A stretch of 58,420 bases of DNA, taken from assembly GCA_012064415.1 (NCBI GenBank), contig SSNU01000013.1, positions 105,612 to 164,031 of the forward strand, read 5' to 3'. Position 1 is the stretch's first letter. Each line of letters starts with the position of its first letter. Made by a program: the position numbers and the translations under genes. The stretch is from Gyrodactylus bullatarudis. Its lineage: Eukaryota > Platyhelminthes > Monogenea > Gyrodactylidea > Gyrodactylidae. The notes under the pieces were generated by a model that worked only from the letters and a program-made list of their open reading frames with translations, was not told where the DNA came from and did no database searches. Shown here in pieces: positions 45,375-56,381 of the stretch.

Positions 45375-47512
45375 CAGTCAATAACCAAGAGAGTTTAAGG
45401 AATAGTGGAATCAAAAATCAGACGTAGAGTTGAAAGAATAGTGGAATGCAATGGTCTATTCGAAGGTATATAACGTAAATTCATACCCTCACACACATCC
45501 ATGTATTTCACTCACAGTCTCAACATTGAAATATAGGAAGGGTAATTAAGTCGTATGAAAAGTAACGAGTAATTAGCAAGAAAGGGTCTAATTAATAAGG
45601 AAAACTATGTTTTCATTCACGATAAAAAAATTTCTCTGATGTGTTCAAACATTTTTATTCAGTTTTATTCAAAAGAAGCTGACAATGCTTTTCCAAATGT
45701 TTCATGAAAAGATTTTTTTACCACATCCTCTGATATCTTTATCCAGGACAAATTTATCATTTCGGCTACTTGAAATGCATCAAATTTAACTGGATCTTTT
45801 TTTAAAATACCCCCGGTCTGATCATAGACTCGTTTCAGCATAACCTCGTTATATATTCTTTTGAACTGAGCATTTAGGATTGAGTCACAAGGCTGTAATC
45901 TTGAGGTCGTGCATGGTGGAAGCATTTGGAGCCTACGAATTAATGAATAAAGTTACTTGAAATTTTCAAATATTTTGTCAGACTTATGTGCTGGGTAATT
46001 GTCAACAAAAAGAATCGAATTAGGAGCACACTGATGATCCATTGATATAAGGTATTTTTCAAAACTCTCAAGGGTTGTCCAGCCATTTTTTGTACTTGCA
46101 TAATCAATAGGAACAATCTTATTCTTAAAAGCTCTAGGATTCTTAGCGTGACCAATCATTTGAGGTTTGTACTTTCCTCCAGACATGTCTATTGTCAAAA
46201 GAACAGTCATCCGCGATTTAGATTCTCCATATCCTCGCGAATCTCCTACTGCATTTGTAGGTTGGAAAACAGTAGGGACAGATGTTTCATCTGCGTTAAG
46301 AATTCTTTCATGATTCATTACTAAGACATTCATACACATAAGTCTTTGGCCAAATGATTTAGTGAGATCATCTGAAACTTTTAGCTGAGAACCATGAATC
46401 TAAAAATATACCATTTATCTTACTTTTTTTTCTATTAAGTTATGTCGTTTCATGAAATTGTCAAGAAAAGCATTTTGATTCTTTGGGAGGGAGAAATTTT
46501 TATCCACGGAAAGCGCTAACATTTTTAACTTGAGGACTTTTTTATTAATAACACCATTATTGTTGGAAAGAAATCTGACATGATCGAATAATTCAAGATC
46601 CAAATCCTTGAAGATTGATGCATAGTTGATTATCTTTCTATCCGAAGAGTACTTCTGCTGAATTCCAAACTCACATGTGCTTGGGTTTTCATTAATTCGA
46701 ATTACAGTTGTTGAAGAAACTCTTTCCGTTGATATGATATCATTCAATGATGAACCTTGTTCTATTTTCTCTGTAATTTCCAGTTTTCTCTTAAGAGTTA
46801 GGGGTTTAGTTCGACTGACTTGGAATTTTTCTTTGTGTCTTGACATGAAACTCATGTACCAGCCTTCTGATAAAGTGACATCTAATTTTTCTTCTTTGAT
46901 GATTATTTGAGCCATTTCGAATATCATGTCACGAGTAACAGATTGAGATAATCCTTTGATCATATCAAGAAGCTTTTTTTCAAATATCTTATTGCAACAG
47001 TAGATTGATGATCGCTTAGTTCTTGGATCTTCAGTCTGAAATCTTTCTTCTATTTTTTTTTCTCATGCAAAATTTTATATATGAGGCTTTCCGAGCAACA
47101 AAATTTAAGAGCAAGATCATTGATGGCTATTCCATCGTCTCTTAAGCGTGTTATGCTAAGTTTTTGCTCAAGTGACAGGCGAGTTCTTTTCATGTTCAAA
47201 AAAGTAACTAATGTTCTGTTTGGATATTAAAAATGCTCAATGAATGAATTGTAGTAAACTAAATTTTTAAGGTCATGGTCAAAACAGGTTAAACAAATAA
47301 AATTTCATTGCTAATTACTCGTTACTTTTCATACGACTTAATTACCCTTCCTATATTTCAATGTTGAGACTGTGAGTGAAATACATGGATGTGTGTGAGG
47401 GTATGAATTTACGTTATATACCTTCGAATAGACCATTGCATTCCACTATTCTTTCAACTCTACGTCTGATTTTTGATTCCACTATTCCTTAAACTCTATT
47501 GGTGATTGACTG
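45375..47512 (-). mobile_element. Complete pogo-class DNA transposon with 205-bp TIRs and TA duplication
   Basis: The left TIR (45375-45579) and right TIR (47308-47512) are 205 bp each and almost identical, beginning CAGTCAATAACCA and CAGTCAATCACCA. TA flanks lie at 45373-45374 and 47513-47514. The CAGT start and TA target are typical of pogo/Tigger elements, but TIRs of 205 bp are much longer than the 20-30 bp usual there. Each TIR holds GAATAGTGGAAT twice, 36 bp apart (left 45400-45411 and 45436-45447; right, inverted, 47440-47451 and 47476-47487). Near-identity of the TIRs implies recent activity. Confidence 0.95.
45665..47193 (-). pseudogene. pogo/Tigger-class transposase, one frameshift, two 24-nt intron-like gaps
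   Basis: The ATG is at 47193, the stop at 45665. Residues 1-50 form a psq-type helix-turn-helix (KRTRLSLEQKLSITRL) and about 75-130 a CENP-B-type one (GWYMSFMSRHKEKF). About 133-165 (LKRKLEITEKIEQGSSLNDI) and 185-257 (FLDNFMKRHNL) look like a second copy of both. The DDE domain has Asp at 294 (ILNADET), 390 (LFVDNYPAH) and 421 (LQPCD), a DD30D layout. A run of nine A at 47061-47053 shifts the frame by one base. Two 24-nt GT...AG stretches (46423-46400; 45956-45933) each carry an in-frame TAA; removing them restores the family alignment. With one A added to the run and both gaps removed the product is 493 residues. It acts as a nuclear cut-and-paste transposase on the TIRs. As sequenced it is broken once, so the copy may be non-autonomous. 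Confidence 0.9.
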
Positions 47513-47514
47513 TA

Positions 47515-48095
47515 ATTGTATATAAAAAAGACCAACTCGATGAAAAATAATCGACCCTCTACTATAAAGTAGTCGTATTAAAATTGCAATTGAAAAATCC
47601 AAGCCTCTACTTTGAATCATAATTTTTCCAATATTTTTTCAGTCATATGATTGAAACGACCTCATATTCAGGTTTGATATGCATAAATCTACCGTATACA
47701 AACGTTTCAAAGCAAACAGGTCCTAAGATTACGATTTTGGGCATTTTTCATAATTCATCGATAAAATTTATACCATTTGATTGAGAATCAAAAATTATGC
47801 CTTTCCACTATTTGTTTCAAGAAAAAACTTGAAAGAAAACATCAGTGGCTGTCTAAAATCAAATTTGAGTTTCATTTGCAAACATTTCATTTCTTAAGGA
47901 TAACTAAAGGACGACAAAGTGATTCTCAAGAAAGAAAAAAATGGCTTCTCTTCTAACACCTGCTAGTTATGCGATTTTCGTTCAAATGTTATCCATAAAA
48001 ATTCAGGTTAATGGTTTGAAAAGGGGTGGGAGGGTCTGTGTAAACATAACCCTCAATACTCTGCTCCAAGAGGGGGGAAAGTCAGAGTGGTATCA
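47515..48095. other. No recognisable gene
   Basis: AT-rich flank of the pogo element. A 64-residue frame at 47941-48135 runs into the repeat that follows and is not a gene. Confidence 0.5.
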
Positions 48096-48581
48096 CATTT
48101 TTAGGATCACGATTAGTCAAAGAAACCGATTATGACCATGAAAAATTTAATGGACTCGCCAAATTCCAGGGATCTTGAATCATCGAAATTTCATCGATTT
48201 TCAAGCAGTGAAAATGTTCAAAAAATCGAAATAAGATTTTCACAAGAAGAGGGGCGGATTCTCAAAATCTGAATCAGTATATTTGATTTCTTTGATTAAT
48301 CGTGGTCCTAAAAATCAACTTTTGATCACTCTCTCACTTTTGAATCAACAAAAATTAACAACTAAAAGTTCAAAAAAATTGGAATCCGGCGTCATCGCTA
48401 GATTTGAAATATGCCATAACTTTCTTAAAATTTGATTTTTTTCAAATTTTTTTCTTCAGATCCTGAAAGTGGAACCTACGATCTAGATTCCAAAAAATCT
48501 TGATCAAATTCGATTTCTTGGTGAAAAAATTCATAATTTTGTAAAAAGCATAAATTTCCATCTTCATATTAATTAAGTGTA
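48096..48581 (+). repeat. Left-truncated subfamily B palindromic element
   Basis: Begins inside the left arm (TTTTTAGGATCACGATTAGT) and continues through the centre and complete right arm to CCATCTTCATATTAATTAAG. It is close to 17155-17934 throughout. Confidence 0.8.
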
Positions 48582-49178
48582 GATAAAACAGTTTATTTTC
48601 TTACGACTACTCAATGTTAGCCTAGAATATATTGAGTTTTGCGATTAGTAATGGGACTGAATACGAAAGACGGTCTCATTGTAAAAAAATTTGAGAACCA
48701 AGACATTTCTACCAAAAAATTTGAATTTCAGCAAAGAACTTCTCAAATTTAGAGTTGAGCTTTAGAAAAGGTTCAGGGATTTGAAATGGTTATTATAAGA
48801 CAGTGCGAGATGAGAACTCTTTGGAAGATGAAATAAGACATCGAAGTTGACTTTAATTTAAAATTCGGGAGATATGATTCTACAAAAAGCATTTTGAAAG
48901 TTCTCTGATCACCCACTTCACAAGAAAACTCCAAATTTGCGGAAAATCTTCCAAATCAAAACCAGAAATATTGATGTTTGTCTATTTTTGAAATGATTTA
49001 TTAATTATCTTTCTAATGGTTAAATTAGAGAACAGTTGCCTCTCTCTTATTTCTCTTTACTTTGAATCGTGTTGGTCTTTTTATGATCGATAACATGGAA
49101 ACTCACCGCAAGGGCTTCGTTTTCATTTCATCGATGTTGAAAAGCCCTTAGTCTCTTTGTCATTCAGAAAAATTACTA

Positions 49179-49610
49179 AAGCTAATTGATATGAAGTTGG
49201 GAATCTATGAAAACTCATAAAACCTCAGAAACCCCTCGAACTTTGAACTGAAAATTTTTATTGATTTCAAAGTTGGAGGTTAATCAAAAGAGGTTTTTTA
49301 GGATCAAGATTAGACAAGAAAATCAATTCAACTGAATCTTATCTGATGAATAACCTCATTATCGTTTGGGAACTGAATTTCGTTTTTTTGGATCATTTTC
49401 ACTACTTGAAAATCAATGAAATTTCGATAGTTTAAAATCCCACGAAAATGAGGTACCTGTCGGTAATTTGGCGGTGCTAGTCAGCTTTCTTGTCTAATCT
49501 TGATCTTGAGAAACCTCTTTTGATCAACCTCCAACTTTGAAATCAATAAAAATTTTCGGTTCAAAGTTCGAGCAAATGGGATTTTGACGCCAAATTGAAA
49601 TTTGAAAACT
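49179..49610. repeat. Right-truncated subfamily C palindromic element
   Basis: The left end TA-AAGCTAATTGATATGAAG is intact. Most of the outer left arm is deleted, then the centre and inner right arm follow (GTTGGAGGTTGATCAAAAGA type, GTTCAAAGTTCGAGCAAATG). The right terminus is missing. Confidence 0.75.
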
Positions 49611-50183
49611 TTACAAAACAAGAGGGGGTAAATTTTCTATAGATGAGCCCTAAATATTTTTGAATTCATTTAAGTTTTGGAGAATAAAATTTTTCTTGAA
49701 CTCTGAGTTCCATTACTTATTGTACATTGTACAACCTAATAATATACCAATCGCTTTTAGAGGCCTCAATATTTCTTTTGAAAAATTATTCAAAAATAAC
49801 TCGTGTTCATCTCGACAGTGAAAATTTAAGCTCGGATAATTTTTCTCACGATAATGCTAAATTTAACAATTCTATATTAAAAAGATCATGAACAATATTT
49901 TGATGGGATCAAAGGAGAATATATTCGCTCCAATAATTTCTCGTGTTCAATATTCAAGTGAGAACTTCAATGGATAAAAATTCTGTAGAAATTTTTAAAA
50001 GACAATGCAAAACTTACGAAGTTACAACATAATTTAGTCTAAATTCAAATTTTTTTCTTATGTACGAAATCAAAAGGGGTTGAAATTAAGAGTTTGATAT
50101 ACTTATAAAACCATTGTAAACACTTTTGAGTCCCACTGTGCATTTAAAGACATATACCACTTGAGTAACTCATTATAAGGCTA

Positions 50184-50979
50184 TACCTTTTGCACACGAA
50201 ATTGAGAGGTCGTTTTATTCAAAGTAAAAATAATAATTTTTTTCAAAGCAAAATTATACAATTATTTACAAGAACATAATGTTATTTTAAAGGCCAGTGT
50301 ACAATTAATAATTATCAATTATATATGCAGATCTATAAATTTTTTTTTTTTTGAAATCGAAAATTTTTATTTATATACAGAATTATAATTATTAATGATT
50401 GTACAAATAAGAGAACAGAGAAAGAGTGTTCAATGGGCCCGGTGTGGAAGGGTTTGAACCTTGGATCCGAATGAGAGGTGAGAGAGATACGACTACGCCA
50501 CACCGGGCTAAATAGTATGCCGGAAAATTAGTGCATGCAGGGATGAAAAAATAATTACAAATCAAAGCAAGAGCATGTTTTTCCAAACTGAGAACATTTT
50601 ATTCAATCAAATTCTGTCTATTCATGATAATTGAGTAATATTTTTGTACGTGAAGTGTACATCGAGCAATTGTACTTGGAGATTATTCTCTTATTGAGTG
50701 TTTTGCAGCAATCTCCAGGAGTCTCATATTGAATTCAGACTTTGGAATGTCATGTCCTTCGATTGAATATTCAATGATATCCTGTCTTCTTTCACTTAAT
50801 TACTTAAGTCCTAAAATTGTACAAGAAATACATGCTACCAATAATTTTTTATTTAGGATTTGACCTTAAAATTTGACATTGAAATTCGTAAATAACACCC
50901 CCTATTTTGTTATCTCACTTCAGAAAATATAATTTTTACTTTGAATAACACGACCTCTTAATTTCGTCTGCAAAAGGTA
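50184..50979. mobile_element. TA-flanked MITE with ~52-bp TIRs, inserted in a piggyBac relic
   Basis: Ends TACCTTTTGCACACGAAATT and, inverted, TACCTTTTGCAGACGAAATT; inverted similarity continues to TTATTCAAAGTAAAAAT. TA flanks are at 50182-50183 and 50980-50981. It carries a SINE (50340-50508) but no transposase. The right flank is piggyBac coding sequence; I could not confirm piggyBac sequence on the left. Confidence 0.8.
50340..50508 (-). mobile_element. tRNA-derived SINE
   Basis: On the minus strand the head begins GCCCGGTGTGG at 50508. An A box TGGCGTAGTCGT (50500-50489) and B box GGTTCAAACCC (50460-50450) give the internal RNA polymerase III promoter. The body ends in a 13-A tail (T run at 50340-50352). 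The 5' GCCCGGTGTGG pairs with CCACACCGGGC over 11 bp, longer than a 7-bp acceptor stem, so it is not a working tRNA gene. It lies within the MITE at 50184-50979. Target duplications are unclear. Confidence 0.75.
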
Positions 50980-50981
50980 TA

Positions 50982-51573
50982 GTTCGATGACAACGGGCCT
51001 AAATTATCAATTACTACAATTCAACCAAGGGTGGTGTTGATACCCTTGATCAAGTTGTAAGAAATTTTTCTTCTAAAAGAGCAACAAGGCGATGGCCAAT
51101 GGCCATTTTCTGGAATATATTAGATATAGCAGCTTACAATGCATACATTCTTTACAGCATAAAATATCCCTTTATGAAAATGAAGCCAAAAAAAGCTCGA
51201 AGAAAATTTTTGAAAGATTTGTGCATTGGGCTTTTGCGTAAAAAGGCTTGCAAAAGGAGTTATGATGACTCGAGTTTTACAGAAAGTCAAGCTAAAAGAC
51301 CTAGAACATCGATAGGTAGTAGAAGATGCCCATACTGTCCGAAAAAGTTAGATCGAAAAGGATATAGAATGTGCGCCAAATGTTCAAGTTATCCATGTAA
51401 AAACCATTATCAAATCGTATGTAATGAATGCATTTGAAATATGGTAATAAAGATTTTAATTAATATTTTTATTTATAAAAAAATTTCTTCAGAAATAATG
51501 AATCAGTAAAATATTAGGTTAAAAACCACCCGAAATATCATTTACGTAATTTTTACTGTATTTCGTTCAAGGG
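50982..51573 (+). pseudogene. piggyBac transposase 3' relic with right end
   Basis: The readable frame (about 51007-51437) gives IINYYNSTKGGVDTLDQ with the last catalytic Asp, then RRWPMAIFWNILDIAAYNAY. It ends in a cysteine-rich finger (CPYCPKKLD...C..C...C..H...C..C) with TGA at 51435-51437. A lost base just before IINYY (CCTAAATT for CCTGAAATT) shifts the frame. The right terminus CAAGGG-TTAA lies at 51568-51577, abutting another element. The 5' part is gone, and a MITE sits immediately upstream. It belongs to the same broad family as 6146-6924 but is a separate insertion with different ends. Confidence 0.85.
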
Positions 51574-52009
51574 TTAACCCTTAATATGAAGATGGGAATT
51601 TATGATTTTTACAAAATTATGGATTTTTTCATCAAGAAATCGAATTTGATCAAGATTTTTTGAAATCTAGATCATGAGGCCATCTTTCACAATACGGAAT
51701 AAAAAAATTAGGAAAAAATCAATTTTTAAGGAAAATACGGCAAATTTGAAATCTTGAAGTAGCGCCAAAATCGCATTTTTTTGAACTTTGAGTTGAAAAT
51801 TTTTGTTGATTTCAATGTGAGAGAGTGATCAAAAGTTCATTTTCAGGATCACAATAAGACAAAGAAATTAAATATGCTGGATCTGGTTTTAAGAATCACT
51901 CCATAATCGTGTCAAAATCACATTTTGATTTTTTTATCATTTTCCCTACTTGAAAGTCGATGAAATTTGATATTTCAAGATCCCAGAAAAATGACACATT
52001 TATCAAAAA

Positions 52010-52395
52010 TTTTATTTGAACGATAATATTTACGAACTTCATCAAGAATATTTGAGTTAGGTTCTAAACTCATTTGAAAGGGTTAGAGAAAAACAAGCGT
52101 ATATTTGAGTGATAAACGTTATATTTTGCCGGGTCTCTTCAGACTCTACTCCGGTAACATTTAAATACTAATTATCATAATCAATTGGGGACCTTCCATT
52201 GGTTCATTTTCTTATTCACTCTTGTGCAAATCATCAGCCAACATATAATAATTGAAAAGGGAGAGAAGAAAAACTGCTTGACAACAAAACGAAAGAGGAA
52301 GAGACACAGTGGGCAGTTACACGTTTATCACTCAAATATACGCTTGTTTTTCTCTAAACATTCCAAATGAGTTCAGAACCTAACTCAAAAATTTA
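52010..52395 (-). mobile_element. Inverted Penelope-like unit pair with hammerhead-like core
   Basis: The outer blocks TTGAGTTAGGTTCTAAACTC (left) and GAGTTCAGAACCTAACTCAA (right) are inverted copies, as are ACAAGCGTATATTTGAGTGA and its complement. The unit is therefore a head-to-head pair around CCTTCCATTGGTTCA. The left half carries a ribozyme-like core (52107-52146, minus); the right half has a degraded core (52270-52325, plus). The reading frame at 52185-52370 is incidental. Confidence 0.6.
52107..52146 (-). ncRNA. Hammerhead-like ribozyme core, copy 3
   Basis: GAGT-CTGAAGA-GACCCGGC-AAAA-TATAACGTTTAT-C-ACTC on the minus strand. Helix I GAGT/ACTC differs from copy 4 (AAGT/ACTT) by a compensatory change that keeps the pair. 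The GAAA box is AAAA here, as in copy 4. Confidence 0.4.
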
Positions 52396-52680
52396 ATATA
52401 ATCATCAGTTTTTTTGTCTTATTGTGATCCTGAAAATCAACTTCAGATCACTTTCTCACAATGAAATCAACAAAAATTTTCAACTCAAAGTTCAAAAAAA
52501 AGGGAATTTGGCGCTACTTAAAGATTTAAAATTTGCCGCATTTTCCTTATAAATTGATTTTTTTCCGTACCGTGCAAGAGGGCCTCATAATCTAGATTCC
52601 AAAAATTCTTGATCAAATTCGATTTCTTGATGAGAAAATTAAGAATTTTGTAAAAACCATCTTCATATTAACTAGCTTTA

Positions 52681-53080
52681 CGTCTAAGAAAATACCAATT
52701 CAATTGGAAATCTATTAATCTCCTCGAATACGCAAAAGTCTCAGCTCTATCATTCGTCAAACTCGTGCTCATTTAAAGAGAGTTGATTATTATCAGATAC
52801 TATAATTTTTGTTGAAACGTTTTTTTGAAAATTTATTTTTCAAGGTCATAGAAAAAAGTAAGTTAACTACTATCAAGTAATTATACCTGTAGTATTCAAA
52901 TATTCAATCGTCTGAATTCTATCTGCTAAAGCTTTCATGATAGTTTAAAAAATTACCTATTTTTTGATTGATAATATACCTGAACTATAAAATTAATTGT
53001 AACAACACAACTGTAGATTCGTAATCAGCGTATTCAAGATTTAATGCGAGCCAAAAAAATATTTTCTTGGACTTTAGGGG
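52681..53080 (-). repeat. TTAA MITE (AAAGTCCCA family), reversed, one end lost
   Basis: Read on the minus strand it starts TTAA-CCCCTAAAGTCCAAG (TTAA at 53081-53084) and follows 34335-34808 through GAATACGCTGATTACGAATC and GACGAATGATAGAGCTGAGA. The other end is lost where it meets the palindromic element at 52678. Confidence 0.7.
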
Positions 53081-53459
53081 TTAATATGATCCAAAATACT
53101 TCTGGGATACGATAAAGAATAGATATTATGGAAAACTCATGATTATTTTTCTATTCCTTTTTAATATTAGAAGTCAGGAAGTGAGAACACTATTAAAAAA
53201 TCAAATTAATTTTTTTACTGCATAAAATTAATTAAAAATCTTATGAAATTATCAACATTTTTTGAAGTATGAATATCTTATGGGTCAGTGTTTTTCTTCT
53301 TACGTAATTTTGGTCAAGATTTATAGATAAACTTGAATATTCAAAGTCAGATTAAGAAGATAAAAAATCTTCGCAATAAAAATAAATTATCAGAATTTTT
53401 TTACTGAGTTGGTAATTTAATTGACGAAGAAAATCGGTTCTCAAATCTGGGGTAAAATT

Positions 53460-53850
53460 ACCGCTATTCCCAGAGAATTTAAGAATTTATGGTCTTTACA
53501 AAAATCTTATTTCTTCATCAATTTTTCTGATGATTGTTTGAAAAAACCGATTCAAAAAGGTAGACTTTCACTGATTTAAGAAAAAGATGTTTTAAATATT
53601 TCCAGATTTTTTAAATTTTTTGTTATCTTGGAGATGATTACTTATTTCGTCTTTGACTGTGACTATGCTATTACTCATTTTTTAATGAGAAGAGTATGCC
53701 CGAAATAAAGCGCTTATCTCTAAGAAATTCTTTGGCATCTCCTTTCATTAAAAAATTTTTTTGTGATATCAGGGTTGGGAGGAATTGAATGTTACTACTA
53801 TTCAGGATCACCAGTAGATAAGGAAACGAATTATCCCTAGTTAATTTTTG
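53460..53850. repeat. Degraded subfamily A palindrome with a Penelope-like tail word
   Basis: Begins TA-CCGCTATTCCCAGAGAATTT, with further subfamily A words (ATTCAAAAAGGTAGACTTTC, CAGGATCACCAGTAGATAAG). A tail word GAAGAGTATGCCCGAAATAA (53690-53709), shared with 30014-30033, is inserted in the arm. Confidence 0.5.
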
Positions 53851-53859
53851 AAAGAACCG

Positions 53860-54880
53860 TCAATTTGAACTGATCTCAGATCACCCTTATTTATTAACCT
53901 TCAAGCAGTATGAATGGGGGAAAAATATGAAATAGACTTTTGAAATTTTTCCTTGAATTTTAACTATCATTCTCGCTTTCCGATTCGTGTCTCTTTAGTT
54001 AAAAAATAACATCGTAAAAAACCTGTAAATGCTGTTGGCGAAATGATAGTTTTACAGGGTTCCCTTGCACAATCAAAATTTTCTTGTCATTACTATCTAG
54101 TTTTTGGACATTTGTCTTGGAGAAAAATGGTAATTTTCTATCCACAAAATTCACGAATTAAGCAATTTTTTCATCTGAATGAATCTAAAGTGTTTCTTTA
54201 CCCAGGGGTAAAATTCAAGATCGAAAGTAACATCTGATCTTAAAACCCTTAGCTTTCATATAAATCTGCTTGACTTATTAGCAAAAAAAATTTTTATGAT
54301 TTTTGTAATTTTAACCGAGCTCAAGTGTTTTTTGCCCTTTTTGTCTTCATATACCACTCTGCCTCACTAAAACTCAAAAGAAAATTTATGGCTTCATAAA
54401 TAATAGTTCGCTTACTCATAGATATGACCATTATTGAAAATAATATTTTTGGGCGCAGAAGCAAATCAGGCCTGAATTTTACAATGGAATTGGAGAATTT
54501 TGTATTTGAGCTAGTATTTCCAGAAATTTGTGTTTAATATAGAATATATAAATTTATCAATAATACATAATTTTTTTGCAAAGATATCACTTTGGATTAG
54601 ATATTTTAGAAACTTTTTATTTCAATAGTTAGATACAATTTTTTTACAATAACTTGGCCACAGTGGGAAAATTCGTAGATAAATTTTCTGATAAATATTC
54701 TAAAAAATTCAATCTTCATGATTTAATGTGGGAAATAATTCCGAGATAACAGAATAAATAAGTTATTTTCACGAATATCCTAGGTAGAAAAAAATCAGAT
54801 AAATTGATGATTCTTTATTTTTTAGATAAGTTTTGATATAATTTAAACACAAATATTATCAAATTTTATTAAGGATCTAA
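53860..54880. other. No recognisable gene
   Basis: AT-rich sequence. The frame at 54043-54237 (64 residues) has no recognisable domain. Confidence 0.5.
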
Positions 54881-54887
54881 TATATAA

Positions 54888-55385
54888 GCTGAAAACTCTT
54901 CAATAAATACTAAATAGCAACGGTGAAGAGAAAGGTGAAAAAGCTCACATAGGCTATGGTAATTGAAGATTATAAGAGTAATTTTTCTGAACACACAGAT
55001 TTGGTTCAAAGTGATTGTTGAAGAATTTCTCCTTCACCCACAAATCTGTGCTATCGTCACCCACATTTTTATACAAAATTGAAAATTTTTGAGTTTCTTA
55101 GATGTCAAACTAACTAGGAAGAAGGATGGGTCAATTCTAAGAAATATCTACAAGAATAAGACTGATAATGGCAAGTATGGGAATTTCGCTAGTCCTCTAT
55201 CTCGTAATCTTCAGTTATCCTATGAGCCTATGTGAGCTTTTTCGCCTTTCTTTTCACTGTTGCTATTTATTGAAGAGTTTTGGTTTTTTTAGCTTACATT
55301 ATACTCTTATTATTTTCAACTTTTACTATACCTCTTTCAAAATTTGTAAAATACTAATTTCAATCAATTTTAAACTTTTATCATA
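54888..55385. repeat. Penelope-like remnant between inverted repeats
   Basis: 54888-54957 (CTCTTCAATAAATACTAAAT...GAAAAAGCTCACATAGG) is the inverse of about 55220-55282 (CCTATGTGAGCTTTTTCG...GCTATTTATTGAAGAG). Between them, at 55092-55190 (plus), a short frame reads SFLDVKLTRKKDGSILRNIY then KNKTDNGKYGNFAS, the conserved block after the RT palm of Penelope-like elements. The rest of the RT is unreadable. The right repeat also matches 42640-42800. Confidence 0.6.
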
Positions 55386-55497
55386 AAGAAATGTACACTT
55401 GGTGAATGAAAATATCCTATTTGTTTAATCTTACTCATCAAAAGGAAGATAAACTAAAATCTAATTTAGAAAAAAGGTATATCTTTAATGATATATA

Positions 55498-56180
55498 AAG
55501 CTAGTTAATGTATGAAGATGGATATTTATAATTTTTACAAAATTCTCATTTTTTCATCAAGAATTAGAATTTAATCAAGATTTTTTGCAATCTAGATCAT
55601 GAGGCCCACATTCACGATACAATGAGAAAAAATTAATTTTTGAGAAATCTTGAAGTAGCGCCAAATTCCCAACTTTTGAACTTTGAGTTGAAAAATTTTG
55701 CTGAAAGTGAGAGAGTTGAAAGTTGATCATAAAGATCACGATTAGAAAAAAATATCAAATATTAATAATATGTTGAATGAGATTTTGAGAAACACCCAAT
55801 CATCATGTGAAAATTAAATTTTAATTTTTTGATTATTTTCCATAGTTGAAAAATGATGATCCACCAAAATTTCTTAAAACTGATGAGTTTATCACAATTT
55901 TTATGGTGATAATCGGTTTATTGTCTTCTCATGATCCTAAAAGTCAACCTTTGGTGCCTCTCTCACTTTGAAAAACACAAATTTTTTCACTTTAAATTTC
56001 AAAATATCAGAATCTAACGCGGGATTTGAAATGTACTATAATTTCCTTTAGAATTTATTTTTTTCATTCTTCTTAAAAATGGTGAAAGTTGGCCTTTCAA
56101 AAAATCTTGATCAGATTCGAATTCTTGATGAAAAATTTATGGATTTTGTAAAAATTATAAATAGCCATCTTTATGTTACA
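55498..56180. mobile_element. Palindromic TA-flanked element, subfamily B (older copy)
   Basis: The left end is TA-AAGCTAGTTAATGTATGAAG (TA 55496-55497). The right arm ends near GCCATCTTTATGTTACAGT. Arms are recognisable throughout (AGTGAGAGAGTTGAAAGTTG, AAAAATCTTGATCAGATTCG) but more diverged than at 17155-17934. Confidence 0.75.
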
Positions 56181-56381
56181 GTAAAAATATTTCAATTGAA
56201 ACATCTTATTTTTATTGAAACACGAATATTTACCCCCTGATTATTATTCTGAAATTATTCTGGTCCGAAATACATGTAGTTAATTGCTACAAGCCTTCGT
56301 TATCAACAAAAAATTGAAGAATAACAAAATTCGTATCTACATAGCAATCATCTTCATGTTTTCGTGCCCTTTAATCAATTA

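Larger units (their letters stand above)
51581..52678. mobile_element. Palindromic element, subfamily B, with a nested Penelope-like unit
   Basis: The left arm starts TTAATATGAAGATGGGAATT directly against the piggyBac end, its outer AAGCTAG missing. The right end is ACTAGCTT followed by TA (52679-52680). The centre is replaced by a unit at about 52010-52395 unrelated to the palindrome. Confidence 0.8.

Noticed and set aside
50437..50508. Genuine tRNA gene
   Set aside because: A and B boxes are present, but the terminal stem is 11 bp, no proper D and anticodon arms form, and an A-rich tail follows: a SINE head.
55165..55215. Another CTGAAGA...GAAA pair on the minus strand
   Set aside because: It lies in the coding strand complement of a Penelope-like RT fragment, the distance and helices do not match the other cores, and chance is likely.
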